Positions 1-4,860 are shown, numbered from the stretch's first letter. The stretch is DNA of 5,034 nucleotides from Patescibacteria group bacterium UBA5738 (GCA_002419295.1 DIFW01000030.1:1-5034), one strand, 5' to 3'. Notes: generated by a model not told the origin, from the letters alone. A program made the numbers and translations.

Positions 1-419
1 CAAACAGTCAAACGGCGAATTTGGATGCCGCTTCAAAACCGCAGCAGAAGAGTACAAACAATATGTCCATCGCGGCGAAACCCGCCGAAAAGGTGGAAGT
101 GTTTTTGTTCCACCGCACGCAAAGATGCACAACTTGCATCGCCATCGGCAAATTGAGCAGCCAGACGGCTGAGGAGCGGTTTGGCCCGGAAGTTTTGAGC
201 GGCAAGCTTGTGTTTCGGGAAGTGAACATTGACGAACCTCAAAACAAGGAATTGGCGGAAAAATTCAAGGCCAGCGGATCCTCCTTATTCATCAATGCCA
301 TCCGCGAGGGAAACGACAATATTCAAGAAGATATGCAGGCATGGCGGTTAACGAATGATCCGCAAGATTTCAAGGATTACTTATCGGGCAAGATAAACAG
401 CTTGCTTGGAAAACAATAA
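1..419 (+). CDS. arsF-like: ArsF-family thioredoxin-fold protein (5' partial)
   Basis: The frame is open to the left edge (first full codon at base 3), so the true start is probably upstream. A TTG at 21 is the first possible start inside the window but lacks a good Shine-Dalgarno. Counting from that TTG, residues 2-22 form a Lys/Gln/Ser/Ala-rich linker, as expected after a signal peptide or lipid anchor lying outside the window. A thioredoxin-like domain follows: strand VEVFLFHRT (25-33), redox motif C36-T-T-C39, and a second strand LVFREVNID. This pattern matches the small family annotated as ArsF, partner of the ArsE nitroreductase in reduction of nitroaromatic arsenicals. The distant homologue here may be a general thiol carrier. 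Its stop overlaps the next gene's start (TAATG), so the two are probably translationally coupled. Family assignment is fairly sure; substrate is not. Confidence 0.8.
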   Translation, partial: NSQTANLDAASKPQQKSTNNMSIAAKPAEKVEVFLFHRTQRCTTCIAIGKLSSQTAEERFGPEVLSGKLVFREVNIDEPQNKELAEKFKASGSSLFINAIREGNDNIQEDMQAWRLTNDPQDFKDYLSGKINSLLGKQ

Positions 420-1111
420 TGGAATTATTAAATGCTCTCATAGATAACACCATTACCGCCATATTATTGGGCGTTTTAACTTCGATCAGCCCTTGTCCGC
501 TGTCAACCAATATTGCGGCCATTGCTTATCTTTCCAAAAATCTAAAGACCGTCAAAAACACTCTGGCCAATGGCATATACTATGCCTTGGGCCGGGCGGC
601 CAGCTATACTTTGCTGGCCGTTTTGATATATTACGGCCTTTCATCTTTTCAAATTTCCAAGTCTGTCCAAGGCTGGGGCGATAAATTGCTCGGCCCTTTG
701 CTTTTATTTATCGGTTTGGCGATGCTCAATGTGATAAAAATTAAATTGCCTTCCGGCAACGGCAAGCTGGAAAGAATAAAGCTTTGGCTGGCGACAAAGG
801 GAAGTCTGGGAGTTTTTTTTCTGGGCGCGATCTTTGCATTGGCTTTTTGCCCTTACAGCGCCGTACTTTTTTTCGGCGCGTTGATTCCGTTAATACTTAA
901 ATCTTCGGGCGGATTGGTTCTGCCGGTTTTATTCGCGTTCGGAACTTCTTTGCCGGTAATCGTTTTTTCATTTTTGATCGCGTTTAGCGCGCAGAAAATC
1001 GGCAAAGCTTTTCAAGCGATGCAGACAGTTGAAAAATTTATGCGCCGGGCCGTAGCCTTAATATTCCTTGTCATTGGTGCGTATTATTTGCGTTTTTTGA
1101 TCGGAGTATAA
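419..1111 (+). CDS. arsG-like: ArsG-family / CcdA-like membrane protein
   Basis: This is a 230-residue polytopic membrane protein with about six hydrophobic segments (roughly residues 10-38, 53-75, 90-106, 130-158, 165-190 and 211-229). The signature SPCPLSTNIAAIAYLSK (24-40) in the first segment is typical of proteins named ArsG-family aromatic arsenical efflux permeases, which belong to the DsbD/CcdA superfamily. C26 in the first segment and C144 (AFCPYS) in the fourth sit where CcdA carries its redox-active pair. The sequence therefore supports electron transfer across the membrane at least as well as efflux. The start ATG overlaps the stop of the ArsF-like gene by one base; GGAAAA lies just upstream. 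Length is normal for the family and the frame looks intact. I infer that it passes reducing equivalents to the CxxC of its neighbour, or exports the product. No ArsE gene is visible; it could lie outside the window. Confidence 0.85.
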   Translation: MELLNALIDNTITAILLGVLTSISPCPLSTNIAAIAYLSKNLKTVKNTLANGIYYALGRAASYTLLAVLIYYGLSSFQISKSVQGWGDKLLGPLLLFIGLAMLNVIKIKLPSGNGKLERIKLWLATKGSLGVFFLGAIFALAFCPYSAVLFFGALIPLILKSSGGLVLPVLFAFGTSLPVIVFSFLIAFSAQKIGKAFQAMQTVEKFMRRAVALIFLVIGAYYLRFLIGV

Positions 1112-1115
1112 TCCG

Positions 1116-1170
1116 AAAAACTCGCCGTTCCAGAACGACGACCCAACGACGACTTTTGACCAGCAAATTT
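1116..1170 (+). repeat. Degenerate repeat, copy A
   Basis: Three blocks occur in the same order here and at 4919-4955: AAAAACTCG (1116-1124), GTTCCAGAACGA (1127-1138) and CCAGCAAATTT (1160-1170). At the other locus they read AAAAACTCG, GTTCCAGACCGA and CCAGCAATTTT, with different spacing. The collinear order makes chance unlikely. A dispersed intergenic element is inferred; its true borders cannot be set from one window. Confidence 0.4.
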
Positions 1171-1550
1171 ACCCTGTTTTAGGTTAAAACGCGTTGTGCA
1201 ATGCCCAATTCCGGGCCGGCTACCCTTTTGCGAGCGGAGCGGCCAAATTACCGTTTGGAAAGGCGAAGTGAGCTCATTCGGGGGTCAGCTTGCCCTCAAA
1301 TTGCGCTTCTTTGCCCGATGGACAAGATTGGACAAAATTAGCTCAAAGTTCGGTGTCGTTTTGAATATTTAAAATAAATAAATGCATATTGTGTGGGCAG
1401 GGGAAGCCAAACCGCGATTGTCCTGCTTTAAGCGGCGATATTTGCTCGCTTTGTTGCAGTTCAAAACATCAAAAAGAAATAAATTGTCTAGCTCTTGCGA
1501 ATATTTGAAACACGGCAACTATTCAAGAAACTGGGATATCTAAAATAATA

Positions 1551-1572
1551 ATTGTTTTGCCTTCAAAACAAT
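1551..1572. repeat. Perfect 9-bp hairpin
   Basis: ATTGTTTTG (1551-1559) pairs with CAAAACAAT (1564-1572) around a CCTT loop. No T-run follows on either strand, so it is not a standard terminator. AT-rich and of unknown role. Confidence 0.5.
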
Positions 1573-1713
1573 ACCCAATCCGTCATCCCTCTAAAAACGC
1601 CTCCACCGACTGGCCGCGTGCGCGATTTTTCCCAGCGGCGTTCGCAAGGGGAGCCGGGCTCAAACCAACGCATCTTAGCTGAAAAAAATGGAGATACATT
1701 TTTATTATTTTCC

Positions 1714-1733
1714 GCGAAGCCGAATGGCTTCGC
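1714..1733. repeat. GC-rich 8-bp hairpin with GAAT loop
   Basis: GCGAAGCC (1714-1721) pairs perfectly with GGCTTCGC (1726-1733) around GAAT. The 3' flank is A-rich on the + strand, and the - strand lacks a T-run too, so a Rho-independent terminator is not supported in the usual form. It sits just upstream of the putative promoter of the restriction block and could insulate it from read-through. Its right arm and flank (1723-1738) recur exactly at 2875-2890 inside a coding region. Confidence 0.55.
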
Positions 1734-1739
1734 CAAAAA

Positions 1740-1768
1740 TTGAAAAAATGCTTAAAAGAGGTTAAATT
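1740..1768 (+). promoter_or_regulatory. Putative sigma70-type promoter of the restriction block
   Basis: TTGAAA (1740-1745) is separated by 17 bases from TAAATT (1763-1768), which matches the -10 consensus at four of six positions. Transcription would begin near 1775, shortly before the ATG at 1792. It is the best-spaced promoter-like pair I found upstream of the restriction genes. Called by eye, in AT-rich DNA where chance matches are common. Confidence 0.35.
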
Positions 1769-1791
1769 ATAGGAAACAATCAACCCTGCAT

Positions 1792-1854
1792 ATGCCGACC
1801 TTCAATGATTTAAATTTAAATGATTGGAAAAATACAGGCATTTGGACTGATTAA
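1792..1854 (+). pseudogene. Stub resembling the N-terminus of a DNA methylase
   Basis: ATG at 1792 opens a 20-codon frame (MPTFNDLNLN, then DWKNTGIWTD) closed by TAA at 1852-1854. It resembles, from memory, the start of N4/N6 DNA methylases that read '...DWK..GI.TDSLW...RDKSG', so it breaks off exactly where the conserved SLW should follow. I read it as the first codons of a deleted methylase that once headed the restriction operon; the promoter-like pair just upstream agrees. It contains the 14-bp palindrome ATTTAAATTTAAAT (1808-1821). A functional leader peptide or a chance frame remain possible, because the similarity rests on about 20 residues. Confidence 0.4.
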
Positions 1855-1859
1855 CCACA

Positions 1860-2645
1860 ATGTTAAATGCAGAGCTTTGTCGAGCGATTATTGCATTTTT
1901 AATCAATTTCAATATGCATAACGATAACGATGCAACTTATTCAGAAGCAATAGAAAAAGTTATGATGGATAACGGCTATTTTGCGTCATTAAAATTATTA
2001 TATAAAAATATTTGGAAGTATAAAGATAAAACAAATATAGTCGGGAAAACACCGGATTATACAATTCAAGAAAGGGTGCAACGCGATAAAAGATTCACAA
2101 GAATTGGCTTGGGCGTTTATGCTTTAACTGATTATTTGGATAAACTGCCGGCAATTATTGCGCCAAAAAACGAGGTAGAAAAAATAAACAGAAAACACGC
2201 AGAAATGCAGGGTATGCTTTTAGAAATTGGAAATTTTAAGAAGGAAGTTGAAGATACATATACAAACGATAAAAAATGGATTTTCCAAAATAAAACATTG
2301 GGAAGTCTAGCAACTCTTGATGCAGTTCCGTTTTTCACCTATGAAAAAATCTTAAAAGAAAGCGTGAGTTTTGCTGATGTGATTTGGTTTAATGAGAGAG
2401 GTTTTCCGTATAAAATTTTTGAAGTGGAGCATTCAACTGATTTTCGCGATGCCTTAATTAAATTTATGGAGTTGCAGGATTTTATCATTGAATTCTACTG
2501 TGTGTCGTCGGAAGACAGAAGAATAAAATTTGAAAGAGAAAAGGGGAAGACAGCTTTTAAGCCAATCGGCAATAGATTAAAATTTTTAACTTACGAGCAG
2601 GTTGAAAACGATTACCAATCGATTTTGAAAAAAACTTATATTTAA
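1860..2645 (+). CDS. HARE-HTH plus PD-(D/E)XK restriction endonuclease
   Basis: 261 residues if the ATG at 1860 is used. Residues 26-92 match the HARE-HTH fold, a winged helix found in restriction enzymes and eukaryotic chromatin proteins. The cues are YSEAIEKVM, then GKTPDYTIQERVQRD (62-76) and the closing GLGVYAL (83-89). A charged, probably helical linker follows (103-135). The C-terminal part looks like a PD-(D/E)XK nuclease core: D173 in FADVIWF, then E188-V-E190 in IFEVEHS, followed by TDFRDALIKFMELQDF. The Glu in place of the usual Lys recalls BamHI (Glu-x-Glu). Neither candidate start has a Shine-Dalgarno. The in-frame ATG at 1914 (M19) fits the domain boundary better, and residues 1-18 may be leftover sequence. 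The gene is AT-rich (about 35% GC), unlike arsG-like, suggesting transfer. Target site unknown. Confidence 0.75.
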   Translation: MLNAELCRAIIAFLINFNMHNDNDATYSEAIEKVMMDNGYFASLKLLYKNIWKYKDKTNIVGKTPDYTIQERVQRDKRFTRIGLGVYALTDYLDKLPAIIAPKNEVEKINRKHAEMQGMLLEIGNFKKEVEDTYTNDKKWIFQNKTLGSLATLDAVPFFTYEKILKESVSFADVIWFNERGFPYKIFEVEHSTDFRDALIKFMELQDFIIEFYCVSSEDRRIKFEREKGKTAFKPIGNRLKFLTYEQVENDYQSILKKTYI

Positions 2646-2656
2646 TTTTTTAAATC

Positions 2657-2965
2657 ATGAAAAAACAATTGTTTGCCAGATTTGAACATCATCGCAACGA
2701 TATAATTAAAGCCTTGTTTGAAATTGTAAAAAAATGTCCAAATGAATCCATAATATTGGATGAAAATCCGGTTGAGGCAAAAATAGAAGATAATGGGCAA
2801 ATTTTTCAATATCGTTACAAAATGATCAGCATACAAAATAATGCATTAATGATTCATTATGCCGATGAAAAAGAAATGGCTTCGCCAAAATATGAAAATG
2901 TTGACGATATATGTTTGTTTTCTATGGATGAAATATATAGTGTTGTTAATCATATGAAAGATTAA
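2657..2965 (+). CDS. Unrecognised 102-residue protein in restriction block
   Basis: I do not recognise this family. It starts 11 bases after the endonuclease stop and ends 5 bases before the methyltransferase-like start, so it is almost certainly co-transcribed. The protein begins with a basic, amphipathic helix (FEHHRNDIIKALFEIVKKC). A strand-rich middle follows (IILDENPVEAKIEDNG, then FQYRYKMISIQNNALMIHYAD), and it ends in an acidic segment ENVDDICLFSMDEIYSVVNHMKD. There is no signal peptide, membrane segment or known catalytic motif, and no helix-turn-helix of controller-protein type. The position between R and M genes suggests an accessory or regulatory subunit of the system, but this is inference from context only. 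Composition is as AT-rich as the endonuclease. The ATG has no clear ribosome site. Confidence 0.6.
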   Translation: MKKQLFARFEHHRNDIIKALFEIVKKCPNESIILDENPVEAKIEDNGQIFQYRYKMISIQNNALMIHYADEKEMASPKYENVDDICLFSMDEIYSVVNHMKD

Positions 2966-2970
2966 GGCAC

Positions 2971-3525
2971 ATGTCATTATTTGTTTGGGAAACCAAGGTT
3001 TATGGATCCTATTTGAAAAAATTAAAAATAACCGCTCAAAAGAATATTGTTTTAAAGCCGGCGGAATTAATAGTCAACGACACCGACCATAAAGTTTTTA
3101 ACGAAGATACCAACCGGCTTATCCAAAAAATAAAGGGGGATATTTTATATCTCGATCCGCCTTACAACCAGCGGCAATACGCGACAAATTACCATTTATT
3201 GGAAACTATCGCGAAATACGATAATCCGAAAATTCACGGTAAAACAGGATTGAGAAATTACGATAATCAAAAATCCGCCTATTGTTCTCGAACCAAAGTC
3301 AAGTCGGCTTTTAAAAATCTCATAACTAACGCAAAAGTTAAATACATTTTTTTAAGCTACAATAACGAAGGTTTAATGACGGCCGGCGATATAAAAGAAA
3401 TAATGAGTTTGCGCGGCAAATATGGGTATTTTACAAAAGCATATGGCAGATTCAAGGCTGATAAAAATAGAGATTATGGCGCAGATAGAACGACAGAGTA
3501 TTTGCATTATGTAATTTGTGATTGA
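2971..3525 (+). CDS. D12-class DNA adenine methyltransferase, N-terminally truncated
   Basis: 184 residues carrying only the C-terminal part of an N6-adenine methyltransferase of the MethyltransfD12 type. Visible landmarks: VYGSYLKKLKITAQK (10-24), HKVFNEDTN (40-48), motif IV LDPPYN (61-66) followed by QRQYATNYHLLETIAKYDNP, IFLSYNNEGLM (126-136) and RFKADKNR (160-167). Full-length relatives carry another 100-180 residues in front, with motif X and the SAM-binding motif I (FxGxG); neither is present here. The upstream frame is closed by TAA at 2947-2949. The remaining protein can hardly bind SAM alone, so I consider it inactive unless a separate subunit supplies that half. The start at 2971 has AAGG at 2964-2967 and may be artificial. 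It is slightly richer in GC (about 41%) than the two genes before it. Confidence 0.75.
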   Translation: MSLFVWETKVYGSYLKKLKITAQKNIVLKPAELIVNDTDHKVFNEDTNRLIQKIKGDILYLDPPYNQRQYATNYHLLETIAKYDNPKIHGKTGLRNYDNQKSAYCSRTKVKSAFKNLITNAKVKYIFLSYNNEGLMTAGDIKEIMSLRGKYGYFTKAYGRFKADKNRDYGADRTTEYLHYVICD

Positions 3526-3562
3526 TATATGACAAAAAATAAAATATCGTGAGATATAGGCA

Positions 3563-3667
3563 GTGTGGGAAAAAATTATTTGGGATAAAGTTCGCGGTTT
3601 AAAAAATTTAAGAGGGTTTGACCCTCTGTTCGCAAAAAAACGGACCAAGGACGGTAAATTGGATTGA
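3563..3667 (+). CDS. Possible 34-codon ORF or gene remnant
   Basis: GTG at 3563 opens a frame ending at TGA 3665-3667. Its translation (VWEKIIWDKVRG, LKNLRGFDPLF, AKKRTKDGKLD) looks coding-like, with two Trp, alternating charged residues and no low complexity. The frame is closed upstream by TAG at 3557-3559. A short frame MTKNKIS (3529-3552) lies just before it in another phase, so the pair could be a small gene broken by a stop and a frameshift. I do not recognise the family. The hairpin at 3611-3627 lies inside it, which argues somewhat against a translated gene. Confidence 0.25.
   Translation: MWEKIIWDKVRGLKNLRGFDPLFAKKRTKDGKLD
3611..3627 (-). terminator. 7-bp hairpin, possible weak terminator for the - strand
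   Basis: AGAGGGT (3611-3617) pairs perfectly with ACCCTCT (3621-3627) around TTG. On the + strand no T-run follows. On the - strand the stem is followed by TAAATTTTTT, which would suit a weak intrinsic terminator, although no - strand gene is visible nearby. It may simply be structure in a degraded region. Confidence 0.3.
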
Positions 3668-3674
3668 ATCAGTA

Positions 3675-3700
3675 CTTATTTAAATCAGTATTTAAATAAG
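3675..3700. promoter_or_regulatory. Perfect 11-bp inverted repeat upstream of kinase-NUDIX pair
   Basis: CTTATTTAAAT (3675-3685) and ATTTAAATAAG (3690-3700) are exact reverse complements around CAGT. Outside one mismatch, AGT (3671-3673) and ACT (3702-3704) extend the pairing. It ends 40 bases before the kinase ATG at 3741, in a region where TTGAAT (3664-3669) and TATTTA (3689-3694) form a weak promoter-like pair with a long 19-base spacer. A dimeric repressor operator is the most natural reading; an AT-rich RNA hairpin is the alternative. Confidence 0.45.
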
Positions 3701-3740
3701 GACTCAATATGGGCCGGAAAATTGGAAAGAAAAAACATTT

Positions 3741-4226
3741 ATGATCATATTTATTAATGGTTCGATCAATGCCGGGAAAAGCACTGTTGCCAAGATATTG
3801 GCCGAGAGAATCGGTAACGCGGCTTTGGTTGAAATTGATGTCCTTAGGGAAATGATCGGATGGATGCCGATTGACCGGGCTGTTCCCATTAATCTCAAAA
3901 ACGCGCTATCGGCAATTAAAAATTTTGCCGATGAAGGATTGAATACCATTGTTCCTTACCCGTTATCGCGGAAAAATTACGGCTATTTGAAAAAGGGATT
4001 AACGGGTATTGATTCGGATATCTTTTTTTTCACGCTGGCGCCGGAATTGGACAGGATATTAACAAACAGGGGCGGTCGGAAATTAAACAATTGGGAACGG
4101 AATCGGATCAAATATCATTACCAAACAGGCATACAAAAACCTTCATTCGGGAAAATAATAGACAATACCGGACAAACTCCGGAAGAAACGGCCAATTTGA
4201 TATTTTCAATGATTTTTCACCGATAA
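3741..4226 (+). CDS. Small P-loop kinase / ATP-binding protein
   Basis: 161 residues, starting MIIFINGS. The Walker A motif G7-SINA-GKST lies at residues 7-15, right after the first strand, as in shikimate, adenylate and chloramphenicol kinases. E31 and D33 (LVEIDVLREMI) after the second strand are placed to contact the phosphate acceptor. IVPYPLS (70-76) looks like the strand carrying the Walker B-equivalent region, without a classical acidic end. LTNRGGRKLNNWERNRIKYHY (107-127) is a LID-like segment with Arg110, Arg113 and Arg120 or Arg122 available for phosphate binding. The C-terminus PSFGKIIDNTGQTPEETA matches the 'D-N-T' ending common in nucleotide or sugar kinases. GGAAAG stands about a dozen bases before the ATG. 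The gene is five bases from the NUDIX gene, suggesting a shared role in nucleotide or metabolite salvage or clean-up. Substrate unknown. Confidence 0.8.
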   Translation: MIIFINGSINAGKSTVAKILAERIGNAALVEIDVLREMIGWMPIDRAVPINLKNALSAIKNFADEGLNTIVPYPLSRKNYGYLKKGLTGIDSDIFFFTLAPELDRILTNRGGRKLNNWERNRIKYHYQTGIQKPSFGKIIDNTGQTPEETANLIFSMIFHR

Positions 4227-4231
4227 TTTTT

Positions 4232-4723
4232 ATGGGAAAACCGGCTGGTAAAATTATTACGGGCAATGTGTGCTTTATTGTTGATAAAGAAAACAATAAA
4301 GTGTTGTTGCTCAAAAGAAACCGCGCGCCGATGCAATCCATGTATACTGGTGTTGGCGGCAAAACTTTACCCGAAGAAAGCCCGTTTGACTCTTGCGTTC
4401 GCGAGGCCAAAGAAGAAACCGGATTGGATATTTCAGAGGTTAATCTCAGAGGGGTGGTAAAAACAATTTTTGACGGAGGCGACTCTTCGTGGATTCTTTG
4501 GGTTTACACTGCCGGCGGTTTTCGCGGCAAGATGATTGAATGCGGTGAAGGCAAACTGGAATGGGTTGATATCAACACTATCAATTCCCGCGAATTGATC
4601 GGGTTTATAAGAAAGATAATGCCGTATATTTTGGACGAGAGCGTAATTTTTGATGGAGTGATTATTCACGACATCAAGGGTAATGTTATCAAAGATAGCA
4701 TTAAAACTTATTCTCGATCCTAG
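4232..4723 (+). CDS. NUDIX hydrolase, MutT/MTH1-like
   Basis: 163 residues from ATG 4232. The NUDIX box is complete at 43-65: G43, five residues, E49, seven residues, then REAKEETGL (57-65), the exact Gx5Ex7REUxEExGU pattern. E58, E61 and E62 should bind the catalytic metal. The domain opens with ITGNVCFIVDKENNKVLLLKR and runs to EGKLEWVDI and a C-terminal PYILDESVIFDGVIIHD, a layout seen in 8-oxo-dGTP and related nucleotide diphosphatases. It would hydrolyse a nucleoside diphosphate linked to X, probably a damaged dNTP; the precise substrate is inference. The frame is open back to 4091, but those 47 codons overlap the kinase gene in another phase and add nothing conserved, so 4232 is preferred. 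A Rho-independent terminator follows 18 bases after the stop. Confidence 0.88.
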   Translation: MGKPAGKIITGNVCFIVDKENNKVLLLKRNRAPMQSMYTGVGGKTLPEESPFDSCVREAKEETGLDISEVNLRGVVKTIFDGGDSSWILWVYTAGGFRGKMIECGEGKLEWVDINTINSRELIGFIRKIMPYILDESVIFDGVIIHDIKGNVIKDSIKTYSRS

Positions 4724-4741
4724 ATATTCGGTTTCGTATGT

Positions 4742-4767
4742 TGGTTACCAAGGGTAACCATTTTTTT
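4742..4767 (+). terminator. Rho-independent terminator after NUDIX gene
   Basis: TGGTTACC (4742-4749) pairs perfectly with GGTAACCA (4753-4760) around AAG, followed at once by seven T (4761-4767). It ends the kinase-NUDIX operon. Confidence 0.9.
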
Positions 4768-4810
4768 CTATAAAATTATTTTATATCTTAGCGATTAATA
4801 GCACGGTTTC

Positions 4811-4860
4811 TGTGTGCCATTTGTTCCGTTTTGAGCTTAAAATTGGGAAAATGGGACACA
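4811..4860 (+). repeat. Long imperfect hairpin, 11 of 12 pairs
   Basis: TGTGTGCCATTT (4811-4822) faces AAATGGGACACA (4849-4860) with a single G-G mismatch. The 26-base interior can form a further TTTT/AAAA apical stem around GAGCTT. It begins 44 bases after the terminator T-run and could be the first helix of a structured transcript. Confidence 0.5.

Larger units (their letters stand above)
1112..1791. other. Noncoding stretch without a convincing gene
   Basis: About 680 bases between arsG-like and the restriction block. Open frames here (for example about 46 codons from ATG 1201 and 63 codons from 1552) have no recognisable domain, no ribosome site and Pro/Arg/Ser-rich translations typical of noncoding DNA. 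Visible structure: paired nonamers AACGACGAC (1134-1142 and 1145-1153), a tandem decamer TGGACAAGAT/TGGACAAAAT (1319-1338), GTTTTA-ggt-TAAAAC (1176-1190), two good hairpins listed separately, and a block shared with the right end of the window. No tRNA or rRNA signature was seen, and no clear terminator after arsG-like. Confidence 0.6.

Noticed and set aside
1201..1341. 46-codon frame from ATG 1201
   Set aside because: Arg/Pro/Leu-rich with no family resemblance or Shine-Dalgarno; other phases of the same DNA look equally protein-like, as in noncoding repeats.
1552..1743. 63-codon + strand frame in the noncoding stretch
   Set aside because: No ribosome site or recognisable domain. It begins inside one hairpin and runs through another, and its Pro/Arg/Ser-rich translation looks like noncoding DNA.
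1583..1783. 66-codon - strand frame opposite the same stretch
   Set aside because: Complement of the frame above, without any domain or start signal.
1112..1791. Possible CRISPR array or tRNA in the long gap
   Set aside because: Repeats are only 9-10 bases with no regular spacers, and no cloverleaf or conserved T-loop is present.
3523..3552. UGA recoding (Gly or Trp), as in some Patescibacteria
   Set aside because: UGA sits at the expected end of the methyltransferase, and no UGA interrupts any recognisable domain, so the standard code is sufficient.
3373..3648. 91-codon - strand frame
   Set aside because: Shadow of the methyltransferase C-terminus continuing into the downstream intergenic DNA; no domain.
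4091..4231. 47-codon N-terminal extension of the NUDIX gene
   Set aside because: It overlaps the kinase gene in another phase. The NUDIX domain begins soon after ATG 4232, and the five-base gap there suits an operon.
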